Source: Pedobacter nyackensis (lineage in GTDB: Bacteria; Bacteroidota; Bacteroidia; Sphingobacteriales; Sphingobacteriaceae). From it: a stretch of DNA of 64,000 nt. This document shows, in pieces, positions 8,367-16,429 of the stretch. How positions within the stretch are numbered: the first letter of the stretch is position 1; every line of letters starts with the position of its first letter. The notes beneath the pieces were generated by a model that worked only from the letters and a program-made list of their open reading frames with translations, made no database searches and was not told the origin of the DNA. Made by a program: the position numbers and the translations under genes. The stretch spans positions 1 to 64,000 of the forward strand of contig NZ_FWYB01000004.1 in NCBI RefSeq assembly GCF_900176505.1. Direction: 5' to 3'.

Positions 8367-8964
8367 AAAATACCTAAAAGATAAGCAGTCTTTTATTTTC
8401 GAATTAGACAATGTGATCTATCCTGAAAAGGATTATTATTTACAGGTGTATTATCTGTTTGCGCAGTTTATAGAGTACGGAGAGCAGTTAAATTCGGCTG
8501 ATGTTCTCGCTTTCATGCAGCAAACTTATCTGGAGGAGGGTGAAGTTGATATTTTCGCTAAAACTGCAGCAAAGTTCAATATACCTGAAAAGTATAAGGT
8601 TAATTTTGAGATGTTGCTGCTCAGTGTTCGGTTGCCACTTAAGCTGTTGATATATAATGAAGTACTTAGCCTTCTGCAGGCGATTGTTTTAGAGCGTAAG
8701 CAAATCTTTTTATTGGTAAGGGGAAATCCTGCCATGCAGCTCAATAAAATTAAGCAAACGGAGTGGAATGGACTTGAAAAATACCTGACGGTATTCTTTA
8801 CAGAGGAGTTCGAAACCGAAGCCGAAGCTATGAAAGAAATTATGGAGCAGCATCAGATTGAAAAAGATGGGGCATTGTTGATCGGAAGTTCCTCATTTGC
8901 AGAAAGTTCAGCGTTAAGTAATAAAATGGATTATTTGTTTGTAAATGAACTATTTGGGCAATAA
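8356..8964 (+). CDS. HAD-like protein with an altered nucleophile motif
   Basis: The protein (202 residues from ATG 8356) resembles HAD-superfamily phosphatases of the pyrimidine 5'-nucleotidase type, which begin FDLDNTLYP. Here the motif reads FELDNVIYPEKDY. The first Asp, normally the nucleophile, is Glu16, and the Thr is replaced by Val, while Asp18 is kept. Motif II and III positions (LLVRGNP, then about 40 residues later DGALLIGSSSFAESSA) also lack the usual Asp pair. It is therefore probably a catalytically dead HAD used for binding or scaffolding. A start at 8269 is possible but would add 29 residues that only read through the upstream gene. Confidence 0.72.
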   Translation: MNTEKYLKDKQSFIFELDNVIYPEKDYYLQVYYLFAQFIEYGEQLNSADVLAFMQQTYLEEGEVDIFAKTAAKFNIPEKYKVNFEMLLLSVRLPLKLLIYNEVLSLLQAIVLERKQIFLLVRGNPAMQLNKIKQTEWNGLEKYLTVFFTEEFETEAEAMKEIMEQHQIEKDGALLIGSSSFAESSALSNKMDYLFVNELFGQ

Positions 8965-9009
8965 AATCGTTTTAGTTTAGTTAACTTTACTTTACTTAAA
9001 ACTTTTGAA

Positions 9010-10650
9010 ATGAAATCCATCTTTTTGTTGGAGAAACCAACGCTCCTGCTAATGCTTCTTATTACAGTGCTGTCTATGGGCGCTTGTAAAAAGTCGAGAA
9101 TTACACCTGAACCAGTTACGCCTGGACCTCGTAATGCTGGTCCAAATACTAAGCAGACACCCACCACTGATAGAACACAGTTGACCAACGATTCTTTATT
9201 CCTTTATGCAAAGGAGGTGTATTATTGGAATGATGCATTGCCTTCATATGATGATTTTACGCCCAGAAATTACGGTATTAATTACGATAGCGAGTTGTTT
9301 GCTATTACTAAATATAAAATAAACCCTGCTACAAGCCAGGCTTATGAGTACAGAGCCTCTGATCCGAACAGACCTAAGTACTCTTATATAGAGGATTTAG
9401 CTAATCGTAATCCTGTTGCTGTACTCGCAAGTACGGAAGCTACTGTGAATTTAGATGGTAATGGTAATGATGTTGGTATTTTAGCGGTAAGTGCCGTTAG
9501 AAATAGCAGCACTTCTCCTGATTATAAACTTTTCATTAAAGCTGTCGATAAAGGGTCTCCTGCAGATGGATTGGGGCTTACCCGTGGAGCTTATCTCACA
9601 AAAATAAATAATGTGGCTATAGGTACTGTGGCGAATTTTAATAGCGAAGTAAACACTATAAATGATGCTATATATGGTAATCCTGCTTCAATAAAGATTG
9701 AAGGTTTTAGAACTGATGGTACTCCTTTTTCAGGTACTTTAACTAAGTCACTATATAAGAGCAACCCTATATTTAAAACCAATGTATTAACTGTTGGTGC
9801 AAAAAAAATAGGGTATCTGGCTTATGCACGCTTTTCAAGTAAAGCAAATTCTGAGGCTGTTTTGGATGCAGCTTTTAAAGATTTCGCTTCACAATCGGTT
9901 ACAGACCTGGTGATTGATTTAAGGTATAATGGTGGTGGATATGTAGATATGGCTGAATATTTGGTTAATCTGATTGCTCCGTCAACTGCAACAGGAGTAA
10001 TGTATAAGGAGTACTATAATTCAACTATGCAGAATCATCAGGCTACTATTTTAAAAAATCAGCCCCTGCTGGATGATAATGATAAAATACGATATAGTAA
10101 TGGCAGGATGTTGAATAGTTTTGATGATTTGGATTTTAGTCTAGCCAGGAACACCTATTCGTTTAGTAAAAAAGGGACATTGGCTAATGTTACTAATATT
10201 GTATTTATTGTTACTGGCAATACAGCTTCTGCAAGTGAGTTAGTTATTAACAGCTTGAAGCCTAAGATGAATGTGAAGTTAGTTGGCGTACAAACTTATG
10301 GTAAACCGATTGGATTTTTTCCGATACGGATTCAGAATAAATACGATGTCTATTATTCTATGTTTGAAACTAAGAATGCACTGGACCAAGGGGGGTATTA
10401 TGGAGGTATGACACCTGATGTTATAAATGACAGGGATTTTGCGAATTATGATTTTGGTGATCCATCTGAATACTTATTAGCATCTGCAATAGACGTTTTG
10501 GTACCTAAGACAGTTACAACTAGTGTAGTGTCAAGGAATCGGGTAATGAGTGTATCGACCGATGGATTAGGCTCCAAATCAAGTTTAGGTGGATTGAATC
10601 AGACCAAAGAATTCATTGGGATGATTGAAGCAAGAAGGCGTAATAAATAA
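9010..10650 (+). CDS. S41-family (C-terminal processing) peptidase lipoprotein
   Basis: This secreted serine protease belongs to the CtpA/Prc family. The signal peptide ends in the lipobox SMGAC, so it is probably a lipoprotein. A PDZ-like region follows (about residues 155-235, VDKGSPADGLGLTRGAYL). The S41 core contains LVIDLRYNGGGYVDMAEYL, then TGNTASASELV with the catalytic serine (S407 or S409) and the lysine of YGKPIGF. The length of 546 residues is typical of Bacteroidota S41 lipoproteins. It stands alone between short intergenic regions. The substrate is unknown. Confidence 0.9.
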   Translation: MKSIFLLEKPTLLLMLLITVLSMGACKKSRITPEPVTPGPRNAGPNTKQTPTTDRTQLTNDSLFLYAKEVYYWNDALPSYDDFTPRNYGINYDSELFAITKYKINPATSQAYEYRASDPNRPKYSYIEDLANRNPVAVLASTEATVNLDGNGNDVGILAVSAVRNSSTSPDYKLFIKAVDKGSPADGLGLTRGAYLTKINNVAIGTVANFNSEVNTINDAIYGNPASIKIEGFRTDGTPFSGTLTKSLYKSNPIFKTNVLTVGAKKIGYLAYARFSSKANSEAVLDAAFKDFASQSVTDLVIDLRYNGGGYVDMAEYLVNLIAPSTATGVMYKEYYNSTMQNHQATILKNQPLLDDNDKIRYSNGRMLNSFDDLDFSLARNTYSFSKKGTLANVTNIVFIVTGNTASASELVINSLKPKMNVKLVGVQTYGKPIGFFPIRIQNKYDVYYSMFETKNALDQGGYYGGMTPDVINDRDFANYDFGDPSEYLLASAIDVLVPKTVTTSVVSRNRVMSVSTDGLGSKSSLGGLNQTKEFIGMIEARRRNK

Positions 10651-10797
10651 AAGCCTGTTAATCAAGAGTCTTAACTATATATTGTGAATTTTATATATAT
10701 AATTGTGTAAATACCTTTGAATTATGGCTCTTTTTTTGTTTTATTGTGTTTCAGTAGATTAAATGTATGTTTAATCAGGAATTAAGCCAATATAATT

Positions 10798-11064
10798 ATG
10801 TTAGGGGAATTAATAGAGAAAGAAGCGATAGACATCAGTCAGATCATTCCTGCTGATCAGAATCACACCGAAGAATTGAGAGTGAAATTGAACGCAGCAC
10901 AGCGTTTAGGGAATGAGTTTAAATCAAAATCGGATATTACGTTCAACACGAAAGAAGGTCCGAAAACGGTTTCTACAACCGTATGGTCGGCTACGGAGAA
11001 ATTTCTTCAACTAAAAAATGGAATACATATTCCTTTAAACTGCTTACTGGCTATCGATTTTTAA
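10798..11064 (+). CDS. Small conserved hypothetical protein
   Basis: This 88-residue acidic, soluble protein has no signal peptide or membrane segment. It reads like a small beta-rich fold (KSDITFNTKEGPKTVSTTVWSATE, then FLQLKNGIHIPLNCLLAIDF). Proteins of this size and pattern occur widely in Sphingobacteriaceae without known function. It converges on the M28 peptidase gene, with only three bases between the two stop codons. A TACCTTTG box at 10712-10719 may be its -7 element, but no good -33 was found. Confidence 0.65.
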   Translation: MLGELIEKEAIDISQIIPADQNHTEELRVKLNAAQRLGNEFKSKSDITFNTKEGPKTVSTTVWSATEKFLQLKNGIHIPLNCLLAIDF

Positions 11065-11067
11065 ACC

Positions 11068-12024
11068 TTACTGTTTTTTCATTTGTATCTTTTCGTGAAA
11101 TAATTTCTGAATATCACGTTCTTTATCGATGTTAATAATGATTTCCAGAATGGAGTTGCTGGCATCGATAAAGAATGTTTTATTGATATTCTTATAATCA
11201 TCAGTAGCCTTGTGGTAATCTTTATGGTCTTCCACACCAAAATAAATAAAAGGAATATTCTTGTCGTTAAAGGCTGAATGATCACTCTGATTGGTCCAGT
11301 CATCTTTCCCCAATTTAGGGTCATCATGACCAAAAAGCACCTTTAATTTTGGGTTAGTAGTATAGAAATAATTCTTTAAGGCTGGATATTTAAAAGTACC
11401 ACAGGCATAAAGCTCTCCCTTTTCATTTCGACTGATCATATCCATATTAATGTTTAGACTGATCTTACTTATGCTGACCGGTGGATTGGCTATAAATGCT
11501 TTAGCCCCCTGAAAGCCCATTTCTTCTGCATCGAAAGCAGCAAAAATTATGGTGTGATTAGGTTTGTGCTCCATATAATAAGTCGCGAATTTTAATAAAG
11601 CTGCTACACCTGATGCATTGTCATCAGCACCATTGTATATTTCATTATTAATGATCCCTATGTGGTCATAGTGTGCAGAAATTACGATCACCTGATCACT
11701 TTTCCCTTCAATAAAGGCAATCATATTTTTGCCCTTAACTATGCCATTTTTTGTTTCAAATGAAAAAGGTTGCTCGTAGTTTGGTGATTGAGGGAAAGAT
11801 TTTAAGCCAATTGCTTTAAATCGGTTGCTTAGGTATGTTCTGGCCATCTCAGCACCTTTAGTGTCGGTTTTACGCCCTTCATAACTATCGGAAGATAAGA
11901 TCTCCACATCACTTAGTAGCTGCTTATCGGACGATGTAATAGCAGGTTTTTTTACGGTACTACAGCTTAGCAGTAAGCCTAGTGATAAAAGCAGATAAGT
12001 ATTCATATGAATGAGTTTCAACAT
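11068..12024 (-). CDS. M28-family zinc aminopeptidase, lipoprotein
   Basis: This periplasmic or surface di-zinc exopeptidase has a signal peptide ending in a lipobox (LLLSC, Cys21). The M28 zinc ligands are visible: H118 in SAHYDHIG, the Asp of NGADDNASG (134/135), the catalytic Glu pair in FDAEEMG (167/168), the Asp of NMDMIS and the His of QSDHSAF. The length of 318 residues fits single-domain M28 enzymes. The start at 12024 is used; ATG 12006 (MNTYLLL) is an alternative. The gene lies downstream of gap but is separated from it by a strong terminator. Confidence 0.9.
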   Translation of the reverse strand: MLKLIHMNTYLLLSLGLLLSCSTVKKPAITSSDKQLLSDVEILSSDSYEGRKTDTKGAEMARTYLSNRFKAIGLKSFPQSPNYEQPFSFETKNGIVKGKNMIAFIEGKSDQVIVISAHYDHIGIINNEIYNGADDNASGVAALLKFATYYMEHKPNHTIIFAAFDAEEMGFQGAKAFIANPPVSISKISLNINMDMISRNEKGELYACGTFKYPALKNYFYTTNPKLKVLFGHDDPKLGKDDWTNQSDHSAFNDKNIPFIYFGVEDHKDYHKATDDYKNINKTFFIDASNSILEIIINIDKERDIQKLFHEKIQMKKQ

Positions 12025-12044
12025 TATGTAAAGATAATTAAATT

Positions 12045-12080
12045 AAAAGGCCTGTCCAATGATTATTGAACAGGCCTTTT
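12045..12080 (-). terminator. Rho-independent terminator of gap
   Basis: A 10-base perfect stem AAAAGGCCTG / CAGGCCTTTT (12045-12054 with 12071-12080), extended by partly paired inner bases, ends in a T run on the minus strand. It is 20 bases past the gap stop and just ahead of the M28 gene. Confidence 0.9.
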
Positions 12081-12099
12081 AGTTGGACTATTAGGTGAT

Positions 12100-13548
12100 C
12101 TAGTAATAAGTTAACCTGATTACGCCGGCCATTTTTTTAGCCAGACGAATAACCTGTCTGGTGTAGCCATATTCGTTGTCGTACCATGTATAAAGCACTA
12201 CCGACTTATTGTCTTTTGCAATGATGGTTGCAGGACCGTCGATAATAGAAGCGTGACTATTTCCAATCAGGTCAGTGCTCACCAATTCATTGGAAATTGA
12301 ATACTCAATTTGTTCAGACAAATCCCCAAACAATGAAGCTTGTTTCAATACTTCAGATACCTCTTCTTTAGACGTTATTTTATTTAAAGATAAGTTCAGT
12401 ATTGCAAGTGAAACATTTGGTGTAGGAACACGCACTGCGTTTCCAGTCAGCTTTCCACCTAAATGAGGAATTACCTTCGCTACAGCTTTATCAGCACCGG
12501 TTTCGGTAATTACCAGGTTCAATGCTGCTGAGCGACCTCTGCGATACTTTTTGTGATAGTTGTCCAGTAAATTCTGGTCATTTGTGTAAGAGTGTACGGT
12601 CTCTATATGTCCTTTTTCAATGCCAAAAGCATCGTCTACTATTTTTAGTACCGGTACGATCGCATTTGTAGTACATGAAGCATTTGATAAAATGTTTTCT
12701 ACATTGAAGTCAATTTCAGAGTCATTGATTCCTGCAACTACGTTAGGGATATCGCCTTTGGCAGGAGCGGTTAATAACACCTTGCTGATGCCTTTAGCTT
12801 TAAGGTGTCTACCCAAACCTTCACGATCGCGGTAAATACCGGTATTATCAATTAAAAGGGCATCTTCAATATCGTAAGCTGTGTAATCTACTGATTCCGG
12901 TGATGAGGCTTCAATGAAATGAACGGTTTGACCGTTGATGATCAATGCTTTGTTTTCAAAATCTTCGATGATGGTTCCATTAAAAGGACCATGAATTGAA
13001 TCTGTGCGTAATAATTCGCCTCTTTTAATCAGTTCTTCATCGCTATAGCTGCGGGTTACAATTGCTCTTAAGCGAAGTTGTTCACCTTTTCCAGCTTGTA
13101 GAATAAGCTCTCTAGCGGCAATTCTTCCAATACGACCAAAACCGAAAAGCACTACATCTTTAGGTTTTAAGCTAATTTTATCTTTACCTATGTGTTTGCT
13201 TAATTTGTTAACTACGAAGTCGTGCATAGACGGATAGTCGTTGTTGTCTGTCAGCCATTCTGAAGCTAGTCGGCCAATATCTACCCTTGAAGGGGCCAGG
13301 TTACATTTAGCGATGGTGGTAGCTAGTTCTAATGTTTCATAGATACTAATGTCTTTTCCACTTACTTCTTTTGCATACTGATGGTGTGCAAGGATCTCGC
13401 TGCTGCCTACATCGAATAAAGGCTTACGGAATAATACAAGTTCAACAGATCTGTCGAACCAAAGCTGTCCCACAATATTGATTAATTCAATTGCTTTCTT
13501 TTCTTTTTCAATCCAGTTTTGGAACTCAGATTGGTACTTCTTTAACAT
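12100..13548 (-). CDS. gap: Glyceraldehyde-3-phosphate dehydrogenase, long Bacteroidota form
   Basis: This glycolytic/gluconeogenic enzyme oxidises glyceraldehyde 3-phosphate with NAD(P). The NAD-binding motif GFGRIGR is at residues 136-142 and the catalytic Cys292 is in SNASCTTNAI. HSYTNDQNLLD, the KKYRRGRSAA phosphate-binding segment and the C-terminal WYDNEYGYTRQV are all present. The roughly 130-residue N-terminal extension is longer than in the classic 330-residue enzyme; it is helical, has no recognised domain, and is typical of a 480-residue GAPDH class in Bacteroidota. No phosphoglycerate kinase gene is adjacent. Confidence 0.95.
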   Translation of the reverse strand: MLKKYQSEFQNWIEKEKKAIELINIVGQLWFDRSVELVLFRKPLFDVGSSEILAHHQYAKEVSGKDISIYETLELATTIAKCNLAPSRVDIGRLASEWLTDNNDYPSMHDFVVNKLSKHIGKDKISLKPKDVVLFGFGRIGRIAARELILQAGKGEQLRLRAIVTRSYSDEELIKRGELLRTDSIHGPFNGTIIEDFENKALIINGQTVHFIEASSPESVDYTAYDIEDALLIDNTGIYRDREGLGRHLKAKGISKVLLTAPAKGDIPNVVAGINDSEIDFNVENILSNASCTTNAIVPVLKIVDDAFGIEKGHIETVHSYTNDQNLLDNYHKKYRRGRSAALNLVITETGADKAVAKVIPHLGGKLTGNAVRVPTPNVSLAILNLSLNKITSKEEVSEVLKQASLFGDLSEQIEYSISNELVSTDLIGNSHASIIDGPATIIAKDNKSVVLYTWYDNEYGYTRQVIRLAKKMAGVIRLTYY

Positions 13549-13574
13549 GTCAGAATTTTTTGGTTAGAATGCTG

Positions 13575-13605
13575 CAAAAGTAAAAAAGATTGAGCGAGTA
13601 CCCAA
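13575..13605 (-). promoter_or_regulatory. gap promoter, overlapping the rpoD terminator
   Basis: On the minus strand TTG (complement of 13603-13605) is followed by 20 bases and TACTTTTG (complement of 13575-13582). The -7 box is about 27 bases before the gap ATG. The -33 bases lie in the downstream arm of the rpoD terminator hairpin. Confidence 0.6.
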
Positions 13606-13613
13606 TCTTTTTT
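13582..13613 (-). terminator. Rho-independent terminator of rpoD
   Basis: The stem AAAAAAGATTG / CAATCTTTTTT (13582-13592 with 13603-13613) has a 10-base loop and a T run on the minus strand. It lies 65 bases past the rpoD stop. Confidence 0.85.
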
Positions 13614-13678
13614 GCTTTATAATTTTTATGAAGGATTTTACCGTCGCGTTCTGAAGTAAATTCAGTACGACAAGGCGT

Positions 13679-14539
13679 TTAACCTAAATATGATTTTAAT
13701 ATTTTACTTCTTGAAGTGTGACGTAGACGTTGTAAAGCTTTGTCTTTAATCTGACGAACACGTTCGCGGGTCAGGTTAAATTTCTCACCAATTTCCTCCA
13801 ATGAAAGGGGATGGTTGGTGCTTAAGCCAAAGAACAATACGATGATTTCACGTTCGCGTTCTGTTAAAGTAGACAATGAGCGTTTAATTTCTTCAGAAAG
13901 CGACTCGTTGATTAAGCTGCTATCCGTGTTTGGCTCATGGTTTTCCAATACGTCAAGCAAAGTGTTTTCTTCACCTTGAACGAAAGGAGCATCCATAGAT
14001 ACATGGCGACCTGAGTTACTTAAAGTGTCTGAGATTTTATCTACCGTAGTTTCTAAAATGTCTGCCAATTCTTCAGGAGAAGGCTCACGCTCATACTCTT
14101 GCTCTAATTTTGAGAATGCTTTACTGATTTTACTTAAAGAGCCTACCTGGTTTAATGGTAAACGCACAATACGACTTTGCTCAGCAATAGCTTGCAAAAT
14201 AGATTGACGAATCCACCAAACGGCATATGATATAAATTTGAAACCTTTAGTTTCATCAAAACGCTTAGCGGCTTTAATCAGACCAAGGTTACCTTCGTTA
14301 ATTAAATCTCCTAGGGTTAAACCTTGATTTTGATATTGCTTAGCTACCGAAACAACGAAACGTAAATTGGTTTTTGTTAAACGTTCTAATGCAGCCTGAT
14401 CTCCTTCCCGTATCTTCCTTGCTAATATTACTTCTTCTTCTGCGGTGATTAAATCCACTTTACCAATCTCGTGAAGGTATTTGTCTAATGATTGACTTTC
14501 GCGATTGGTAATTGATTGCGTGATTTTGAGTTGTCTCAT
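13679..14539 (-). CDS. rpoD: Primary RNA polymerase sigma factor (sigma-70 family, Bacteroidota short form)
   Basis: This directs RNA polymerase to the TTTG / TAnnTTTG promoters seen throughout the window. Region 1.2 is at about residues 15-48 ([20 protein letters not shown]). Region 2 follows ([17 protein letters not shown], then [15 protein letters not shown], which carries the -10 recognition and melting residues). Region 3 is at about 130-205 and region 4 at about 220-286, with the [15 protein letters not shown] helix-turn-helix. The protein is 286 residues and lacks region 1.1, as expected for the primary sigma of this phylum. Confidence 0.95.
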   Translation of the reverse strand: MRQLKITQSITNRESQSLDKYLHEIGKVDLITAEEEVILARKIREGDQAALERLTKTNLRFVVSVAKQYQNQGLTLGDLINEGNLGLIKAAKRFDETKGFKFISYAVWWIRQSILQAIAEQSRIVRLPLNQVGSLSKISKAFSKLEQEYEREPSPEELADILETTVDKISDTLSNSGRHVSMDAPFVQGEENTLLDVLENHEPNTDSSLINESLSEEIKRSLSTLTEREREIIVLFFGLSTNHPLSLEEIGEKFNLTRERVRQIKDKALQRLRHTSRSKILKSYLG

Positions 14540-14576
14540 TTATATGTTTTGGTACTCGTTATGTGTTTTGAACGTG

Positions 14577-14584
14577 CAAAAGTA
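14577..14584 (-). promoter_or_regulatory. Likely -7 box of the rpoD promoter
   Basis: The minus strand reads TACTTTTG (complement of 14577-14584), an exact TAnnTTTG, about 38 bases before the rpoD ATG. The same box sequence precedes gap. No clean TTTG was found at -33. Confidence 0.5.
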
Positions 14585-14832
14585 AGAATTTAAAGGCATT
14601 TTTGAAACATAAATTCCTGAAAATGTTACACTTTACAACAGTAATTTGTATATATTGAATGCAGCAAAAATTATTCCAAAGTACATTTGTCAGTGTTTTT
14701 ATTTTGTAAGTATAGCAAAGGCGAAATTGTGATTCACAATTTGCATGTTGATAGATAATCATATACGGTTGAGGGCTTCATTATGTAACGATCTAGATAA
14801 GATTGATATGGCCTGATAAACCTTGTAAATAG

Positions 14833-14899
14833 TAAGCGGCTGTCCGAAAATAAAGGAATACTTACAAGAATAGTAAATAAATTTTGGGACAGCCGCTTA
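14833..14899. repeat. Inverted repeat with a 41-base loop: terminator or mini-element remnant
   Basis: The arms TAAGCGGCTGTCC (14833-14845) and its exact complement (14887-14899) are perfect for 13 bases. With one mismatch the match extends to 19 bases (through AAAAT inside). The loop is AT-rich. It lies 20 bases past the end of the YegP-like gene, so it may end that transcript, but no T run follows. The arm pattern GGCTGTCC followed by AAAA also resembles insertion-sequence ends, and TA flanks both outer edges. Confidence 0.6.
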
Positions 14900-14919
14900 A
14901 TTGTGAAGGAAAAGGCTAG

Positions 14920-15249
14920 TTAACTCAAGTCTGAAATTTGTGCCTCCGGTGCATTTTTCTTAACCGACTCAATTCCATTTTCGCGGCTCGACTCGCTTTC
15001 GTACATTTCACTATTGCCAATAACTTGTCCGTTGCTGGCTTTTAAATTGAAATAAGGCTTGCCATTGGATGACGTTTTTCTTTCAAACTTGCTGTCATCT
15101 TGCGAATTCTTTTTAACTGATTCAATGCCATTCTGGCAAGCGCCTTTGCTTGAATAGCCTTCGCTTGCTAAAATAACCTGACCATTGCCTGCTTTTAGAT
15201 TGAACTGAAACTCTCCGTTTTTTCTAGTGGTGATTTCAAACTTACTCAT
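14920..15249 (-). CDS. YegP-family (DUF1508) protein with two repeats
   Basis: This 109-residue protein is two DUF1508 units, at about residues 4-48 and 54-99. Each has the pattern F-E-x-K/R...G-x-x-x-FNLKAxNGQVI...E-x-Y-x-S...NGIESVKKN. The family is widespread, small and soluble, and its biochemical role is not established. Each unit forms a short beta-sheet plus helix, and two units per chain is the usual state. Neighbours give no functional hint. The start ATG is followed by the conserved SKFEI strand. Confidence 0.9.
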   Translation of the reverse strand: MSKFEITTRKNGEFQFNLKAGNGQVILASEGYSSKGACQNGIESVKKNSQDDSKFERKTSSNGKPYFNLKASNGQVIGNSEMYESESSRENGIESVKKNAPEAQISDLS

Positions 15250-15391
15250 AATTCTTTTTTATTAATGTTTACTTAGGTTGATATTTATAATCCAATTTAT
15301 AAAAAGCATTATATAATTGCAACCAAAAAAGAATAAATATCATTTTATGACAGTCTGAATGCCAGCGGAATTAAAGAAATATTATCAGTGA

Positions 15392-16234
15392 TTACAAAAT
15401 GGTGTTTAAGTCAAATGTGCGATCAAGTCTAATGCCCTTTTCCGTCTGTTGTAAGGTGCAACATTCATGAATTGGATCGTGCTCCAGGAATAGTATATAT
15501 TGTTTATCTGTTGCTTCCTGCAGGAAGGCTTTTTTCTCTTTTAGGGTTTGCAATGGAAACATGTCATAAGCCATTACATAGGGTAGGGGAATATGACCAA
15601 CAGATGGGAGTAGATCAGCCATGTAAACAATAGTCTTGTCTTTATATTGTATTTGCGGCAGCATCATCGCATCGGTATGCCCATAAGCAAAGCGGATATT
15701 AATCCCTTTGTGAAATTCTACACCATCTTTATCGGCAACAAACCTAAGTTGTCCACTTTCCTGTATCGGTAAGATGTTCTCTCTCAAAAAGGAAGCCTTT
15801 TCTCTGTCGTTGGGGTTTACTGCCCAATCCCAGTGCTGGGCATTGCTCCAGTAAAAAGCATTTTTGAAAGCCGGACGTAGCCTGTCGCCAACCCGAATGA
15901 TAGAGCCTCCACAATGATCAAAATGCAGGTGTGTTAAAAATACGTCAGTAATGTCATCTCTGCTAAAGCCTTTTGCTGCCAGTGACTTGTCTAAGGTATC
16001 ATCACCATGCAAGTCGTAATGCCCAAAAAACTTCTCATCTTGCTTGTCACCAATTCCGTTATCTATTAATATCAGCCTATCGCCATCTTCTATCAGTAAA
16101 CAACGCATGGCCCAGGTGCACATATTGTTGGCATCTGCCGGATTGTTTCGTTGCCATATAGATTTTGGTACTACGCCAAACATGGCGCCACCATCTAGTT
16201 TGAATAGGCCTGTATCAATAGTGTGTAAATTCAT
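15392..16234 (-). CDS. MBL-fold metallohydrolase
   Basis: This 280-residue metallo-beta-lactamase-fold enzyme has an intact zinc-binding motif T-H102-L-H104-F-D106-H107 in FLTHLHFDHCGG. Further ligands are probably in AYGHTDAM and the C-terminal LEHDPIHEC. The N-terminal strand with IDTGLFKLDGG and the LIDNGIG turn resemble the lactonase/AHL-acylhydrolase branch of the fold, but the substrate cannot be assigned. There is no signal peptide, so it is cytoplasmic. A TATATTTG box (complement of 16257-16264), 22 bases upstream, is a plausible -7 element. Confidence 0.88.
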   Translation of the reverse strand: MNLHTIDTGLFKLDGGAMFGVVPKSIWQRNNPADANNMCTWAMRCLLIEDGDRLILIDNGIGDKQDEKFFGHYDLHGDDTLDKSLAAKGFSRDDITDVFLTHLHFDHCGGSIIRVGDRLRPAFKNAFYWSNAQHWDWAVNPNDREKASFLRENILPIQESGQLRFVADKDGVEFHKGINIRFAYGHTDAMMLPQIQYKDKTIVYMADLLPSVGHIPLPYVMAYDMFPLQTLKEKKAFLQEATDKQYILFLEHDPIHECCTLQQTEKGIRLDRTFDLNTIL

Positions 16235-16377
16235 AGAATATATCGGTTAGTTGTTGCAAATATAAATTTTGCGATGAATAATAGCTAGTGTCGTAAATAT
16301 AATCACAATATAGACGATAAATAGCCAAATTCACTGTACCAATGCTTAGGCTTTTATTTGCGTTTTGGTTAATGAAA

Positions 16378-16409
16378 AAGGGGTTGTATCATCTAGATAC
16401 AACCCCCTT
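16378..16409 (-). terminator. Rho-independent terminator of lpdA
   Basis: The stem AAGGGGTTGTATC / GATACAACCCCCTT has a 5-base loop and a T run on the minus strand. It lies about 20 bases beyond the lpdA stop. Confidence 0.88.
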
Positions 16410-16429
16410 CTTCGTAAATATTTTGCTAG

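Larger units (their letters stand above)
14540..14919. other. Intergenic region upstream of rpoD
   Basis: These 380 bases hold the rpoD -7 box (14577-14584) and a 67-base inverted repeat (14833-14899). The remainder is AT-rich. A 67-codon minus-strand frame at 14559-14762 is Cys- and aromatic-rich, overlaps the promoter and looks like chance. Nothing else was recognised. Confidence 0.6.

Noticed and set aside
14559..14762. 67-codon minus-strand frame upstream of rpoD
   Set aside because: It overlaps the rpoD promoter and has Cys- and aromatic-rich, non-protein-like composition with no recognisable domain.
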